This document shows, piece after piece, positions 1 to 6,036 of a DNA stretch of 6,298 nucleotides (position 1 is its first letter; each line of letters opens with the position of its first letter). The notes under the pieces were generated by a model, which had not been told where the DNA came from, did not search any database, and was given only the letters and a program-made list of their open reading frames with translations. The stretch lies in contig CAMLLF010000252.1 in NCBI GenBank assembly GCA_946480705.1, forward strand, positions 1-6,298. Reading direction: 5' to 3'. The DNA is from an uncultured Lysobacteraceae bacterium (GTDB lineage Bacteria > Pseudomonadota > Gammaproteobacteria > Xanthomonadales > Rhodanobacteraceae). The translations under genes were made by a program, and so were the position numbers.

Positions 1-2
1 GC

Positions 3-167
3 AACGGCGGCCACGCGCGCTATCTCAAATGTCCGGCGCGCACGCTGGTCGAGCGCTTCCCGCAGACCTGCGAGGCCCAGCCCGAGGTGGCCGCGCGTCA
101 CTACACCGAGGCCGGCGACAGCGCCGAGGCCATCATCCGCAAAGCGCTGCGCGCCGCACTGCGCTGA
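3..167 (+). CDS. 3' end of a truncated gene: RuvA-like tail, possibly chimeric
   Basis: Reading in the frame that ends at TGA 165-167 gives 54 codons, open to the window start, so the 5' end is missing. The last residues, about [18 protein letters not shown], resemble the end of RuvA domain III (E. coli RuvA ends in a similar LIREALRAAL), and ruvA would be the expected neighbour of kup-ruvB. The preceding part, [22 protein letters not shown], does not look like RuvA. It strongly recalls the conserved ERFPET..QPELLA.HYTEAG segment found before the TPR repeats in adenylate/guanylate-cyclase-type ATPase proteins, which normally continue for hundreds of residues. Here the frame stops 16 codons after that motif. 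Neither other forward frame gives a RuvA-like sequence. It may be a ruvA tail, a truncated cyclase-family gene, or a junction between the two. That a coding sequence ends here is fairly likely; its identity is open. Confidence 0.5.
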   Translation, partial: NGGHARYLKCPARTLVERFPQTCEAQPEVAARHYTEAGDSAEAIIRKALRAALR

Positions 168-203
168 GCGCGGATCCTCCCTCACTTTCCGACGCGCGCC
201 GAC

Positions 204-2081
204 ATGAGCAGCAACGATCAGGGCAACAAAAACCTCTATGCGCTCGCGCTCGGCGCGATCGGCGTCGTCTACGGCGACATCGGCACGAGCCCGCTGTACA
301 CGCTGAAAGAGGCGTTCGGTCCGCACGGCGTCGCGGTCAGCCACGACAACGTGCTCGGCGTGCTGTCGCTGATCTTCTGGTCGCTGATCGTCGTGGTGTC
401 GCTGAAGTACGCGACCTTCATCATGTCGGCCGACAACAAGGGCGAGGGCGGCATCATGGCGCTGACCACGCTCGCCCACCGCGGCGTCCGTTCGAGCGCG
501 CGCGCGCGCTGGGTCATCATGGTGCTCGGCCTGTTCGGCGCGGCGCTGTTCTTCGGCGACAGCGTCATCACGCCTGCGATGTCGGTGCTCAGCGCGGTGG
601 AGGGGCTCAAGGTCGCGACGCCGGCGTTGGGCCGCTACGTGGTGCCGATCGCGGTGCTCGTACTGTTCGCGCTGTTCGCATTGCAGCGCAGCGGCACCGC
701 ACGTGTCGCGCGCGTGTTCGCGCCGATCATGGTGATCTGGTTTCTCGCGCTGGCCGTGCTCGGCATCATCAAGATCGCGCAGGCGCCGCAGGTGCTCGAA
801 GCGCTGAATCCGTATTACGCGGTCGAGTTTTTTCTCGAGAACGGCCGCCTCGGCTTCTTCGCGCTGGCGTCGGTCATCCTCGCGCTGACGGGTGCCGAGG
901 CGCTGTACGCGGACATGGGGCATTTCGGCAAGCGTCCGATCCGCCGCGCCTGGTTCGCGTTCGTGCTGCCGGCGCTGATGCTGAACTACCTGGGGCAGGG
1001 CGCACTGCTGCTCGAAGATCCGCAGGCCGCGGCGAATCCGTTCTATCTGCTCGCGCCGCCGGTGCTGCTGTATCCGATGATCGCGCTCGCGACGCTGGCC
1101 GCGGTGATCGCCTCGCAGGCCGTCATTTCCGGCGCGTTCTCGGTCACGCGCCAGGCGATACAGCTGGGCTACCTGCCGCGCATGGAAGTCGTGCACACCT
1201 CGCGCGAAACGATGGGCCAGATCTACCTGCCCTGGCTCAACCGCGCGTTGCTCGTGCTGACCGTGGCCGTCGTCATCGGCTTCCACAGCTCGACCAATCT
1301 CGCCGCGGCCTACGGCATCGCGGTCATCGGCACGATGACGATCGACTCGGTGCTCGTCATGATCGTCGCGCGGCGCATCTGGGGCTGGAAGCGCTGGCAG
1401 GTCGGCGCGCTCGGCGGACTGTTCCTCGTCGTCGATCTCGCCTTCCTCGGCGCGAATCTGGAGAAAGTCGAACACGGCGGCTGGTTCCCGCTCGTGCTCG
1501 GTCTCGTCGTGTTCACCGTGATGACGACCTGGCGCCGCGGCCGCGAGCTCGTGATCCGCGAACTCAAGCAGGCCGGCCTCGCGCTGAAGCCGTTCATCGA
1601 ATCGATCGCCGAGCATCCGCCGCTGCGCGTGCCCGGGCAGGCCGTTTTCCTGACCGCGCAGCCCGACGCCGTGCCGCACGCGCTGCTGCACAATCTCAAG
1701 CACAACAAGGTGCTGCACGAGCAGAACATCGTGCTGACGGTCGAATGGCTGGAAACGCCGACCGCGGAACCCGAAGAACGCATCGAACTCGTCGCGCTCG
1801 GGCACGAGTTCCACCAGCTCACGCTGCGATATGGTTTTGCCGAAGATCCCGACGTGCCCGACATGCTGGCCAAGTGCGAGAAGGTCGGTCTCACGTTCGA
1901 CATGATGGACACGACGTTCTTCCTGAGCCGCGAGAGCATCGTCGCGACGGACAATCGCGGCATGGCGAAATGGCGCGACAAGCTGTTCGCCTTCATGCAG
2001 CGCAACGCGCTGCCGGCGACGGCGTTCTTCCAGATTCCGGGCAACCGCCTCATCGAGCTCGGTACACAGGTGGAAATATGA
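204..2081 (+). CDS. kup: Kup-family low-affinity potassium uptake transporter
   Basis: Inner-membrane K+ importer of the KUP/HAK/KT family, thought to act as a K+/H+ symporter. The 625-residue product is close to E. coli Kup (622). The family signature [16 protein letters not shown] lies at residues 17-32 with Asp25, GEGG follows near residue 80, [10 protein letters not shown] at 116-125 carries Asp119, and [12 protein letters not shown] at 230-241 carries Glu232; these acidic positions match those considered important for transport. About twelve hydrophobic segments occupy residues 15-450. A cytoplasmic C-terminal domain follows, with [11 protein letters not shown] near residue 500 and the typical end [12 protein letters not shown]. 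The ATG at 204 aligns with the usual N-terminus. It has no clear Shine-Dalgarno site in the 36-base leader after the preceding stop, so coupling to the upstream gene is possible. The 3' end overlaps ruvB by four bases (ATGA). Codon use matches the neighbours. Confidence 0.97.
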   Translation: MSSNDQGNKNLYALALGAIGVVYGDIGTSPLYTLKEAFGPHGVAVSHDNVLGVLSLIFWSLIVVVSLKYATFIMSADNKGEGGIMALTTLAHRGVRSSARARWVIMVLGLFGAALFFGDSVITPAMSVLSAVEGLKVATPALGRYVVPIAVLVLFALFALQRSGTARVARVFAPIMVIWFLALAVLGIIKIAQAPQVLEALNPYYAVEFFLENGRLGFFALASVILALTGAEALYADMGHFGKRPIRRAWFAFVLPALMLNYLGQGALLLEDPQAAANPFYLLAPPVLLYPMIALATLAAVIASQAVISGAFSVTRQAIQLGYLPRMEVVHTSRETMGQIYLPWLNRALLVLTVAVVIGFHSSTNLAAAYGIAVIGTMTIDSVLVMIVARRIWGWKRWQVGALGGLFLVVDLAFLGANLEKVEHGGWFPLVLGLVVFTVMTTWRRGRELVIRELKQAGLALKPFIESIAEHPPLRVPGQAVFLTAQPDAVPHALLHNLKHNKVLHEQNIVLTVEWLETPTAEPEERIELVALGHEFHQLTLRYGFAEDPDVPDMLAKCEKVGLTFDMMDTTFFLSRESIVATDNRGMAKWRDKLFAFMQRNALPATAFFQIPGNRLIELGTQVEI

Positions 2082-3112
2082 GCGATCGCGTCACCTCGGG
2101 CGCGGCCACGCGCGAGGACGAACTGCTCGAAGCCTCGATCCGTCCGCAGCGGCTCGCCGAGTACCTCGGCCAGCAGGCCGCGCGCGAACAGCTCGGCATC
2201 TACATCGAGGCGGCCAAGCGTCGCAACGAGGCGCTCGATCACGTGCTGATCTTCGGCCCGCCCGGACTCGGCAAGACGACGCTGTCGCACGTGATCGCCA
2301 ACGAGCTCGGCGTGAACCTGCGCACGACCTCCGGACCGGTCATCGAACGCGCCGGCGACCTCGCCGCGCTGCTGACCAACCTGCAGCCGCGCGACGTCCT
2401 GTTCGTCGACGAGATCCACCGCCTGTCGCCGGTCGTCGAGGAGGTGCTGTATCCGGCGATGGAAGACTTCCAGATCGACATCATGATCGGCGAGGGCCCG
2501 GCCGCGCGTTCGATCAAGCTCGACCTGCCGCCGTTCACGCTGATCGGCGCGACGACGCGCGCCGGGCTTCTGACCAGCCCCCTGCGCGACCGCTTCGGCA
2601 TCGTGCAGCGCCTGGAGTTCTACACAGCCGACGAACTCGCCGCGATCGTGCGGCGCTCGGCGCGCATTCTCGGCATCGCCTGCGATCCGGTCGGCGCGGC
2701 GGAAATCGCGCGCCGTTCGCGCGGCACGCCGCGCATCGCAAACCGCCTGCTGCGGCGCGCGCGCGACTATGCCGAGGTCCGCGCCGGCGGCACGATCACG
2801 CTCGAGGTGGCGAAGGCGGCCATGGAGATGCTCAAGGTCGATCCGGAAGGCTTCGACGCGCTCGACCGCCGGCTGCTCTCGACCATCATGGAAAGCTTCG
2901 ACGGCGGGCCGGTCGGCGTCGAGTCGCTGGCGGCGGCATTGTCGGAGGAGCGCGGCACGATCGAGGACGTGCTGGAGCCCTATCTGATCCAGCAGGGCTT
3001 CCTCGTGCGCACGGCGCGCGGTCGCATGGTGACCACGCGGGCCTACCATCATCTCGGACTGAAGCCGCCGCGACGTTCCGAGCCGCCGCCGGACCTGTTC
3101 GATCCCGGTTGA
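2078..3112 (+). CDS. ruvB: RuvB Holliday junction branch-migration helicase
   Basis: AAA+ ATPase motor of the RuvABC complex. Two hexamers driven by ATP pull DNA through the RuvA-bound Holliday junction in recombinational repair. The 344-residue protein has the normal family length. Visible elements are Walker A GPPGLGKT at residues 60-67, Walker B VLFVDE at 107-112 followed by IHRL, the RuvA-contacting hairpin region around 120-145 ([12 protein letters not shown]...GEGPAARS), sensor 1 GATTRAG at 157-163, the arginine-finger region LRDRFG at 169-174, sensor 2 [13 protein letters not shown] at 215-227, and a C-terminal winged-helix DNA-binding domain from about 258 ending with TRAYHHLGL. The ATG at 2078 was chosen because MSDRV...EASIRPQ..AEYLGQ is the standard N-terminus. 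The same frame stays open far upstream inside kup, but that extension has no RuvB homology. The ATGA overlap with kup implies translational coupling. Confidence 0.98.
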   Translation: MSDRVTSGAATREDELLEASIRPQRLAEYLGQQAAREQLGIYIEAAKRRNEALDHVLIFGPPGLGKTTLSHVIANELGVNLRTTSGPVIERAGDLAALLTNLQPRDVLFVDEIHRLSPVVEEVLYPAMEDFQIDIMIGEGPAARSIKLDLPPFTLIGATTRAGLLTSPLRDRFGIVQRLEFYTADELAAIVRRSARILGIACDPVGAAEIARRSRGTPRIANRLLRRARDYAEVRAGGTITLEVAKAAMEMLKVDPEGFDALDRRLLSTIMESFDGGPVGVESLAAALSEERGTIEDVLEPYLIQQGFLVRTARGRMVTTRAYHHLGLKPPRRSEPPPDLFDPG

Positions 3113-3269
3113 GGCACTCTCTGAAAATCGCCGGTTCCGGCGCTGTTCGCGTCGCCGAGCCCGGCGCAGGTCCGGACCCGTCGGGTGCAAGCGCGTTCAG
3201 CCCTGCGCCGCTATGCTCGCCGCGTCGCTGCGTGCGCCGCAAATGTCCGTCCCCGACAAGGAAGATCCG
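3113..3269 (+). other. Intergenic region between ruvB and ybgC with small hairpin and possible -10 box
   Basis: This 157-base gap is the largest non-coding stretch in an otherwise tightly packed window. Just after the ruvB stop lies the perfect inverted repeat CGCCGG-TT-CCGGCG (3129-3142). It has no downstream T-run, so it is not a convincing intrinsic terminator. Further on are the 10-base palindrome GGTCCGGACC (3169-3178) and ACCCG-T-CGGGT (3176-3186). TATGCT at 3212-3217 resembles a sigma-70 -10 element, but no good -35 box is visible at 16-18 bases. A start of transcription shortly after it would suit ybgC starting at 3270 and place the operon promoter here. Two other ATGs (3213, 3243) are in frame with ybgC, but they lie outside the conserved protein. 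The promoter reading is an inference. Confidence 0.3.
3258..3264 (+). promoter_or_regulatory. Ribosome binding site that fixes the ybgC start
   Basis: AAGGAAG lies five bases before the ATG at 3270. It is the best Shine-Dalgarno match near any of the three in-frame ATGs (3213, 3243, 3270). It supports the start that also gives the E. coli-like YbgC N-terminus (xFRWxxRVYxEDTDAGG). Confidence 0.7.
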
Positions 3270-3683
3270 ATGGTCGATGCTCCGTTCCGCTGGTCGATCC
3301 GGGTTTACTGGGAAGACACCGATGCGGGCGGCGTCGTCTATCACGCGAGCTATCTGCGTTTCCTCGAGCGCGCGCGCAGCGAATACCTGCGCCATCTCGG
3401 TATTGAGCAGGAGCGGCTGCGCAACGACAATAACGTCGTCTTCGTCGTGCGCGACATCGCGATCGGCTTCGTGAAGCCGGCGCGGCTCGACGACGTGCTG
3501 GACGTTACCGTGGTATTGACGGAGCGGCGCCCGGCGAGTCTGGTGTTCCAGCAGCAGATCCTGCGCACCGCCGACGGTCGGTTGTTGTCCGAGGCGCGGG
3601 TGCGGGCGGCCTGTGTCGACGCCGCCGGTTTCCGTCCACGTCCCATTCCCGACGACCTGTTTGTGGAGATTGCCAAGGCATGA
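3270..3683 (+). CDS. ybgC: YbgC, Tol-Pal-associated hotdog-fold acyl-CoA thioesterase
   Basis: Cytoplasmic 4-hydroxybenzoyl-CoA thioesterase-type hotdog enzyme. It hydrolyses acyl-CoA thioesters and is linked in E. coli to the phospholipid-synthesis machinery. The 137-residue product matches E. coli YbgC (134). FRWSIRVYWEDTDAGGVVYHASYLRFLERAR at the N-terminus contains the family motif with catalytic Asp18, in the same numbering as E. coli, and His25 in YHASY. VVRDIAIGFVKPARLDD, ASLVFQQQI and the end PRPIPDDL follow the family pattern. The start at 3270 is chosen over 3213 and 3243 because of the Shine-Dalgarno site and the alignment; longer starts only add unconserved residues. It is the first gene of the tol cluster and its stop overlaps the tolQ start (ATGA), as expected for ybgC-tolQ. 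Its exact role in Tol-Pal function is not settled for the family. Confidence 0.95.
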   Translation: MVDAPFRWSIRVYWEDTDAGGVVYHASYLRFLERARSEYLRHLGIEQERLRNDNNVVFVVRDIAIGFVKPARLDDVLDVTVVLTERRPASLVFQQQILRTADGRLLSEARVRAACVDAAGFRPRPIPDDLFVEIAKA

Positions 3684-4363
3684 ACGCTGGTGACCTGAAT
3701 CTGTGGCAGCTCGTGCTGCACGCGAGCCTGTTCGTCAAGTTCGTGATGCTCGTGCTGCTGGCGTTCTCGTTCGTGTCGTGGATGATCATCTTCCGCAAGC
3801 ACACCATGCTGAAGACGGCGCTCGGCAGCGCGAACGAGTTCGAGGAGCGCTTCTGGTCCGGCGCCGATCTCGCCGCGCTGTTCCGCGAAGTCACCGGCCG
3901 CGGCGACCAGATCAGCGGCATCGAGAGCATCTTCGAGGCCGGTTTCCGCGAGTTCGCGCGGTTGCGCCAGCGCCGCGGTGTCGATCCGCGCACCCTGCTC
4001 GAAGGCGCCCAGCGCGCGATGCGTGTCGCGCAGACGCGCGAGATCGACCGGCTCGAAGGCAACCTCGAATTTCTCGCCAACGTCGGTTCGATCAGCCCCT
4101 ACGTCGGCCTGCTCGGCACCGTCTACGGCATCATGATTTCGTTCCAGGGCCTGGCCAACGTCAAGGAAGCCACCATCGCGAGCGTCGCCCCGGGCATCTC
4201 CGAAGCGCTGGTCGCGACGGCCATGGGCCTGATTGCGGCGATTCCCGCGTCCTGGGCCTACAACCGCTACTCGAACAAGGTCGAGCGCGTCGCGACGCGC
4301 TTCGACACGTTCACCGAAGAGTTCTCGTCGATCCTGCAACGTCAGGCGCACGTCGAGGATTGA
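3680..4363 (+). CDS. tolQ: TolQ, Tol-Pal motor subunit (MotA/TolQ/ExbB family)
   Basis: Inner-membrane subunit that, with TolR, forms the proton channel powering TolA. The 227-residue length matches E. coli TolQ (230). Predicted membrane segments are residues about 16-37, 133-156 and 169-192. The large cytoplasmic loop between the first and second contains the amphipathic ERFWSGADL and FEAGFREF regions typical of TolQ. The conserved core NLEFLANVGSISPYVGLLGTVYGIMISFQ (from 128) and APGISEALVATAMGLIAAIPASWAYN (from 170) carries the family signature, including the Thr and Ser/Thr positions lining the channel in TM2 and TM3. The ATG lies within the ybgC stop (ATGA), with GGAG 11 bases upstream, so translation is probably coupled. 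ExbB is a relative, but the context with tolR-tolA-tolB identifies it as TolQ. Confidence 0.97.
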   Translation: MNAGDLNLWQLVLHASLFVKFVMLVLLAFSFVSWMIIFRKHTMLKTALGSANEFEERFWSGADLAALFREVTGRGDQISGIESIFEAGFREFARLRQRRGVDPRTLLEGAQRAMRVAQTREIDRLEGNLEFLANVGSISPYVGLLGTVYGIMISFQGLANVKEATIASVAPGISEALVATAMGLIAAIPASWAYNRYSNKVERVATRFDTFTEEFSSILQRQAHVED

Positions 4364-4394
4364 GCCGCGCGACCCCGCGTTCTCTCCCCGACCG

Positions 4395-4400
4395 TTGGAG
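4395..4400 (+). promoter_or_regulatory. Ribosome binding site of tolR
   Basis: TTGGAG sits six bases before the ATG at 4407. It decides the tolR start: the reading frame is open upstream to an ATG at 4233, inside tolQ. That extension has no TolR similarity, whereas 4407 yields the expected short basic N-terminus before the membrane segment. Confidence 0.65.
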
Positions 4401-4406
4401 CCGCCG

Positions 4407-4847
4407 ATGCAAACTCATCACCGCCGCAAACGCAAAAAACTCAAGGCCGACATCAACGTCGTGCCGTATATCGACGTCATGCTCGTGCTGCTCATCATCT
4501 TCATGGTGACGGCACCGCTGCTCAATCTCGGCGTGGACATCGATCTGCCGGAATCGGAGATCGCGAAGAGCCTCAACGTCGACAAGGATCCTGTCGTCGT
4601 GACCGTCGACAAGGCCGGCAAGCTGTTCCTGACGCTGCCCGAAGCCAAGAGCGAGGAAGTCACGGCCGACGTGCTGAAGACGAAGATCGCGGCATTCGTG
4701 CGCAACAACCCGAAGCAGCCCGTCTACGTCGCCGGCGACGGCAAGGCCGAATACAGCAAGATCTACGACGCGATGGCGCTGCTGCAGTCCGCCGGCGTGC
4801 CCAAGGTCGGCCTCATGGGCCAGCCGCCGCAGGACAAGGCCAACTGA
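4407..4847 (+). CDS. tolR: TolR, Tol-Pal proton channel subunit (ExbD/TolR family)
   Basis: Single-pass inner-membrane protein that pairs with TolQ. Its membrane aspartate takes part in proton translocation, and its periplasmic domain binds peptidoglycan when the motor is activated. The 146-residue protein compares with 142 in E. coli. A basic N-terminus (HHRRKRKKLK) precedes the motif ADINVVPYIDVMLVLLIIFMV, with the essential Asp at residue 23, the same number as in E. coli TolR, and a membrane helix at about 20-40. TAPLLNLGVDIDLPES follows directly as in the family. The periplasmic domain shows VVVTVDKAGKLFL, VYVAGDGKAEYSKIYDAMALLQSAGVPKVGLM, the typical ExbD/TolR fold. It lies 43 bases after tolQ and 9 before tolA. 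Confidence 0.97.
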   Translation: MQTHHRRKRKKLKADINVVPYIDVMLVLLIIFMVTAPLLNLGVDIDLPESEIAKSLNVDKDPVVVTVDKAGKLFLTLPEAKSEEVTADVLKTKIAAFVRNNPKQPVYVAGDGKAEYSKIYDAMALLQSAGVPKVGLMGQPPQDKAN

Positions 4848-4856
4848 TCCGCAGTC

Positions 4857-5684
4857 ATGGCCGGCGACGACAACTCCCTGCGACCCTGGCTCTATTCGAT
4901 CGCGGTGCACCTGCTGGTGCTCGCGCTCGTCAGCGTGAGCCTCTGGTGGACGCGCAGCACCGTCGCGGTCGCGATTCCGGGGCCGATCATCGAGGCGACG
5001 CTCGTCGGTCCGGCGCAGGCGCCGGCCCCGAAGAACGTCAAGAAACCGGTCAAGCCGGTCAAGCAGCCCGAGCCCAAGCCTGAAGAAGTCAAGCCGAAGG
5101 CCGACGAGCCCGCGCCCGAGAAGCCCAAGGAAGACAGGAAGGACCAGGAAAAGATCACCGACAAGATCACCCAGCAGAAGGCCGAGGAAGACGCCAGGCT
5201 GCAGGAGGAGCTGCGGAAGAAAGAACAGATCGAGCTTGCCGAAAGACAGGCGGCCGAGGCCGAGAAGAAAAAAAAGCTAGAGGAAGAAAAAGCCAAGCAG
5301 TTGCGCGACCAGAAGCAGCGCGAACTCGACAAGAAGGCCGAGGCCGAGCGTCTCGCGGCGATGATCGCGGATGAGGCCAAGAGCGGGCAGGAAGGCACCG
5401 ACACGAGCCTCGAAGCCGAGTACTACGCCGCGATCCAGAGCGCCGTGACGAATGCCTGGTTGCGTCCTGAGTCGACGCCGCCCGGCGTGCGCTGCACGCT
5501 CGAAATCACGCAGATCATCGGCGGCGACGTGATCCAGGCTGTCGTGGTCGAACCGTGCAACGCCGACGCGCCGACGCGCACCACGCTCGAGCAGGCGCCG
5601 CAGCGCGCATCGCCGCTGCCATACAAGGGGTACGAGTCGGTGTTCAAGCGCAAGATCCGCTTCGAGTTCACCTATGACGGCTAG
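4857..5684 (+). CDS. tolA: TolA, trans-periplasmic energy transducer of the Tol-Pal system
   Basis: Inner-membrane-anchored protein whose C-terminal domain crosses the periplasm to contact TolB and Pal under TolQR drive. It is 275 residues, shorter than E. coli TolA (421), mainly in the rod. Domain I is a single helix at about 13-31 with the S-x3-H motif (Ser14, His18) that TolA/TonB proteins use to interact with TolQR. A Pro/Lys-rich stretch spans about 52-95, and a highly charged Lys/Glu/Ala helix spans about 95-175 (domain II). Domain III, about 185-275, contains YYAAIQSAVTNAWLRP, Cys213 and Cys234 (positions matching the E. coli domain III disulfide) and the end ASPLPYKGYESVFKRKIRFEF. No good Shine-Dalgarno site precedes the ATG, 9 bases after tolR, so translation is probably coupled. 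A slippery A AAA AAG lies in the rod. The last 11 bases overlap the next gene. Confidence 0.95.
   Translation: MAGDDNSLRPWLYSIAVHLLVLALVSVSLWWTRSTVAVAIPGPIIEATLVGPAQAPAPKNVKKPVKPVKQPEPKPEEVKPKADEPAPEKPKEDRKDQEKITDKITQQKAEEDARLQEELRKKEQIELAERQAAEAEKKKKLEEEKAKQLRDQKQRELDKKAEAERLAAMIADEAKSGQEGTDTSLEAEYYAAIQSAVTNAWLRPESTPPGVRCTLEITQIIGGDVIQAVVVEPCNADAPTRTTLEQAPQRASPLPYKGYESVFKRKIRFEFTYDG
5270..5276 (+). other. Possible -1 frameshift heptamer (A AAA AAG) within tolA
   Basis: An A8 run (5268-5275) followed by G places A AAA AAG exactly in phase with the tolA frame (codons AAA 5271, AAG 5274). This is the same heptamer used in E. coli dnaX. A GAGG at 5256-5259, ten bases upstream, could act as a stimulating Shine-Dalgarno-like element. 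The -1 frame continues for 32 codons to TGA 5372-5374, giving a TolA without domain III. No clear stimulatory hairpin is visible downstream, and the tract may only reflect a lysine-rich rod. Function is speculative. Confidence 0.2.
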
Positions 5685-6024
5685 CGCCGCGTTCGCCGGG
5701 CTCCTGCTCGCGACGGCGGCGGGCGGTCAGAGCGCGGCGCCCGCGCCGATCGAGGCCTATATCGAGGCCGTGCACGCGGCGATCATGCGCGCCTGGGTAC
5801 AACCGCGGTCGGCGGCCGTCGATCTGCATTGCCCGATGGACATCGTGCAGCGCGATGGCGGCCACGTCGTTCAGGCTAGCTTCGGGAGCGATTGCAATGC
5901 TGATGCGGCCACGCGCGAGTCGTTAGAACGCGCCGTCGGCAAAGCCTCCCCGTTACCGTATGCCGGTTTTGAAAGAGTCTTTCAGCGCCGCATACATCTC
6001 GTTTTCAAACATAGCGGCCACTAG
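5674..6024 (+). CDS. Small exported protein: stand-alone TolA domain III paralogue
   Basis: The 116-residue product aligns without gaps to domain III of the adjacent TolA (its residues 29-111 against TolA 189-271). I count about 38 identities in 83 positions. These include AW-x2-P, QxxGG, CNADA.TR..LE, ASPLPY.G.E.VF and both cysteines (Cys53, Cys74) at exactly the TolA spacing of 21. The first 25 residues (core FAGLLLATAAG, then GGQSAAPAP) look like a signal peptide, though without a basic n-region. There is no membrane anchor with S-x3-H and no helical rod, so it should be a free periplasmic domain. The ATG overlaps the tolA end by 11 bases in another frame, has no visible Shine-Dalgarno site, and probably depends on tolA translation. 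Its second half uses codons rare among the neighbours (TTA twice, AGA, ATA, TTT). It likely arose by duplication of the domain. Its role is unknown; it might bind TolB or Pal. Confidence 0.8.
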   Translation: MTASAAFAGLLLATAAGGQSAAPAPIEAYIEAVHAAIMRAWVQPRSAAVDLHCPMDIVQRDGGHVVQASFGSDCNADAATRESLERAVGKASPLPYAGFERVFQRRIHLVFKHSGH

Positions 6025-6027
6025 AGC

Positions 6028-6032
6028 AGGAA
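6028..6032 (+). promoter_or_regulatory. Ribosome binding site of tolB
   Basis: AGGAA lies four bases before the ATG at 6037, just after the stop of the small TolA-domain gene at 6022-6024. It gives tolB its own initiation signal instead of relying only on coupling. Confidence 0.6.
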
Positions 6033-6036
6033 CGAT

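Noticed and set aside
29..2077. A continuous 1027-codon frame running from 29 through kup into ruvB
   Set aside because: Only the part from 2078 is real (RuvB). The upstream part is an Arg/Ala/Gly-rich reading of kup in a shifted frame, kept open by high GC content, with no family resemblance.
3129..3142. Intrinsic terminator after ruvB
   Set aside because: The stem is six base pairs with almost no loop and is not followed by a run of T, so it cannot be supported as a terminator.
1310..3190. Long antisense frame of 626 codons opposite kup and ruvB
   Set aside because: Low-complexity Arg/Ala-rich translation typical of the reverse strand of GC-rich genes; the + strand here is fully explained by two well-recognised proteins.
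3213..3269. Longer ybgC or separate small ORFs starting at 3109, 3185 or 3213
   Set aside because: The added residues are not conserved in YbgC, while the ATG at 3270 has a good Shine-Dalgarno site and a matching N-terminus.
3350..4351. Antisense frame of 333 codons opposite ybgC and tolQ
   Set aside because: It mirrors two conserved genes, has a biased composition and no recognisable domain.
4233..4406. Extended tolR start inside tolQ
   Set aside because: The extension is an Arg/Ser-rich shifted reading of tolQ; the start at 4407 has TTGGAG at proper spacing and puts the key Asp at residue 23 as in E. coli.
4892..5404. Ser/Phe-rich antisense frame opposite tolA
   Set aside because: It is the reverse reading of the Lys/Glu-rich tolA rod (CTT/TTC-type codons), which creates an artificial hydrophobic-looking product.
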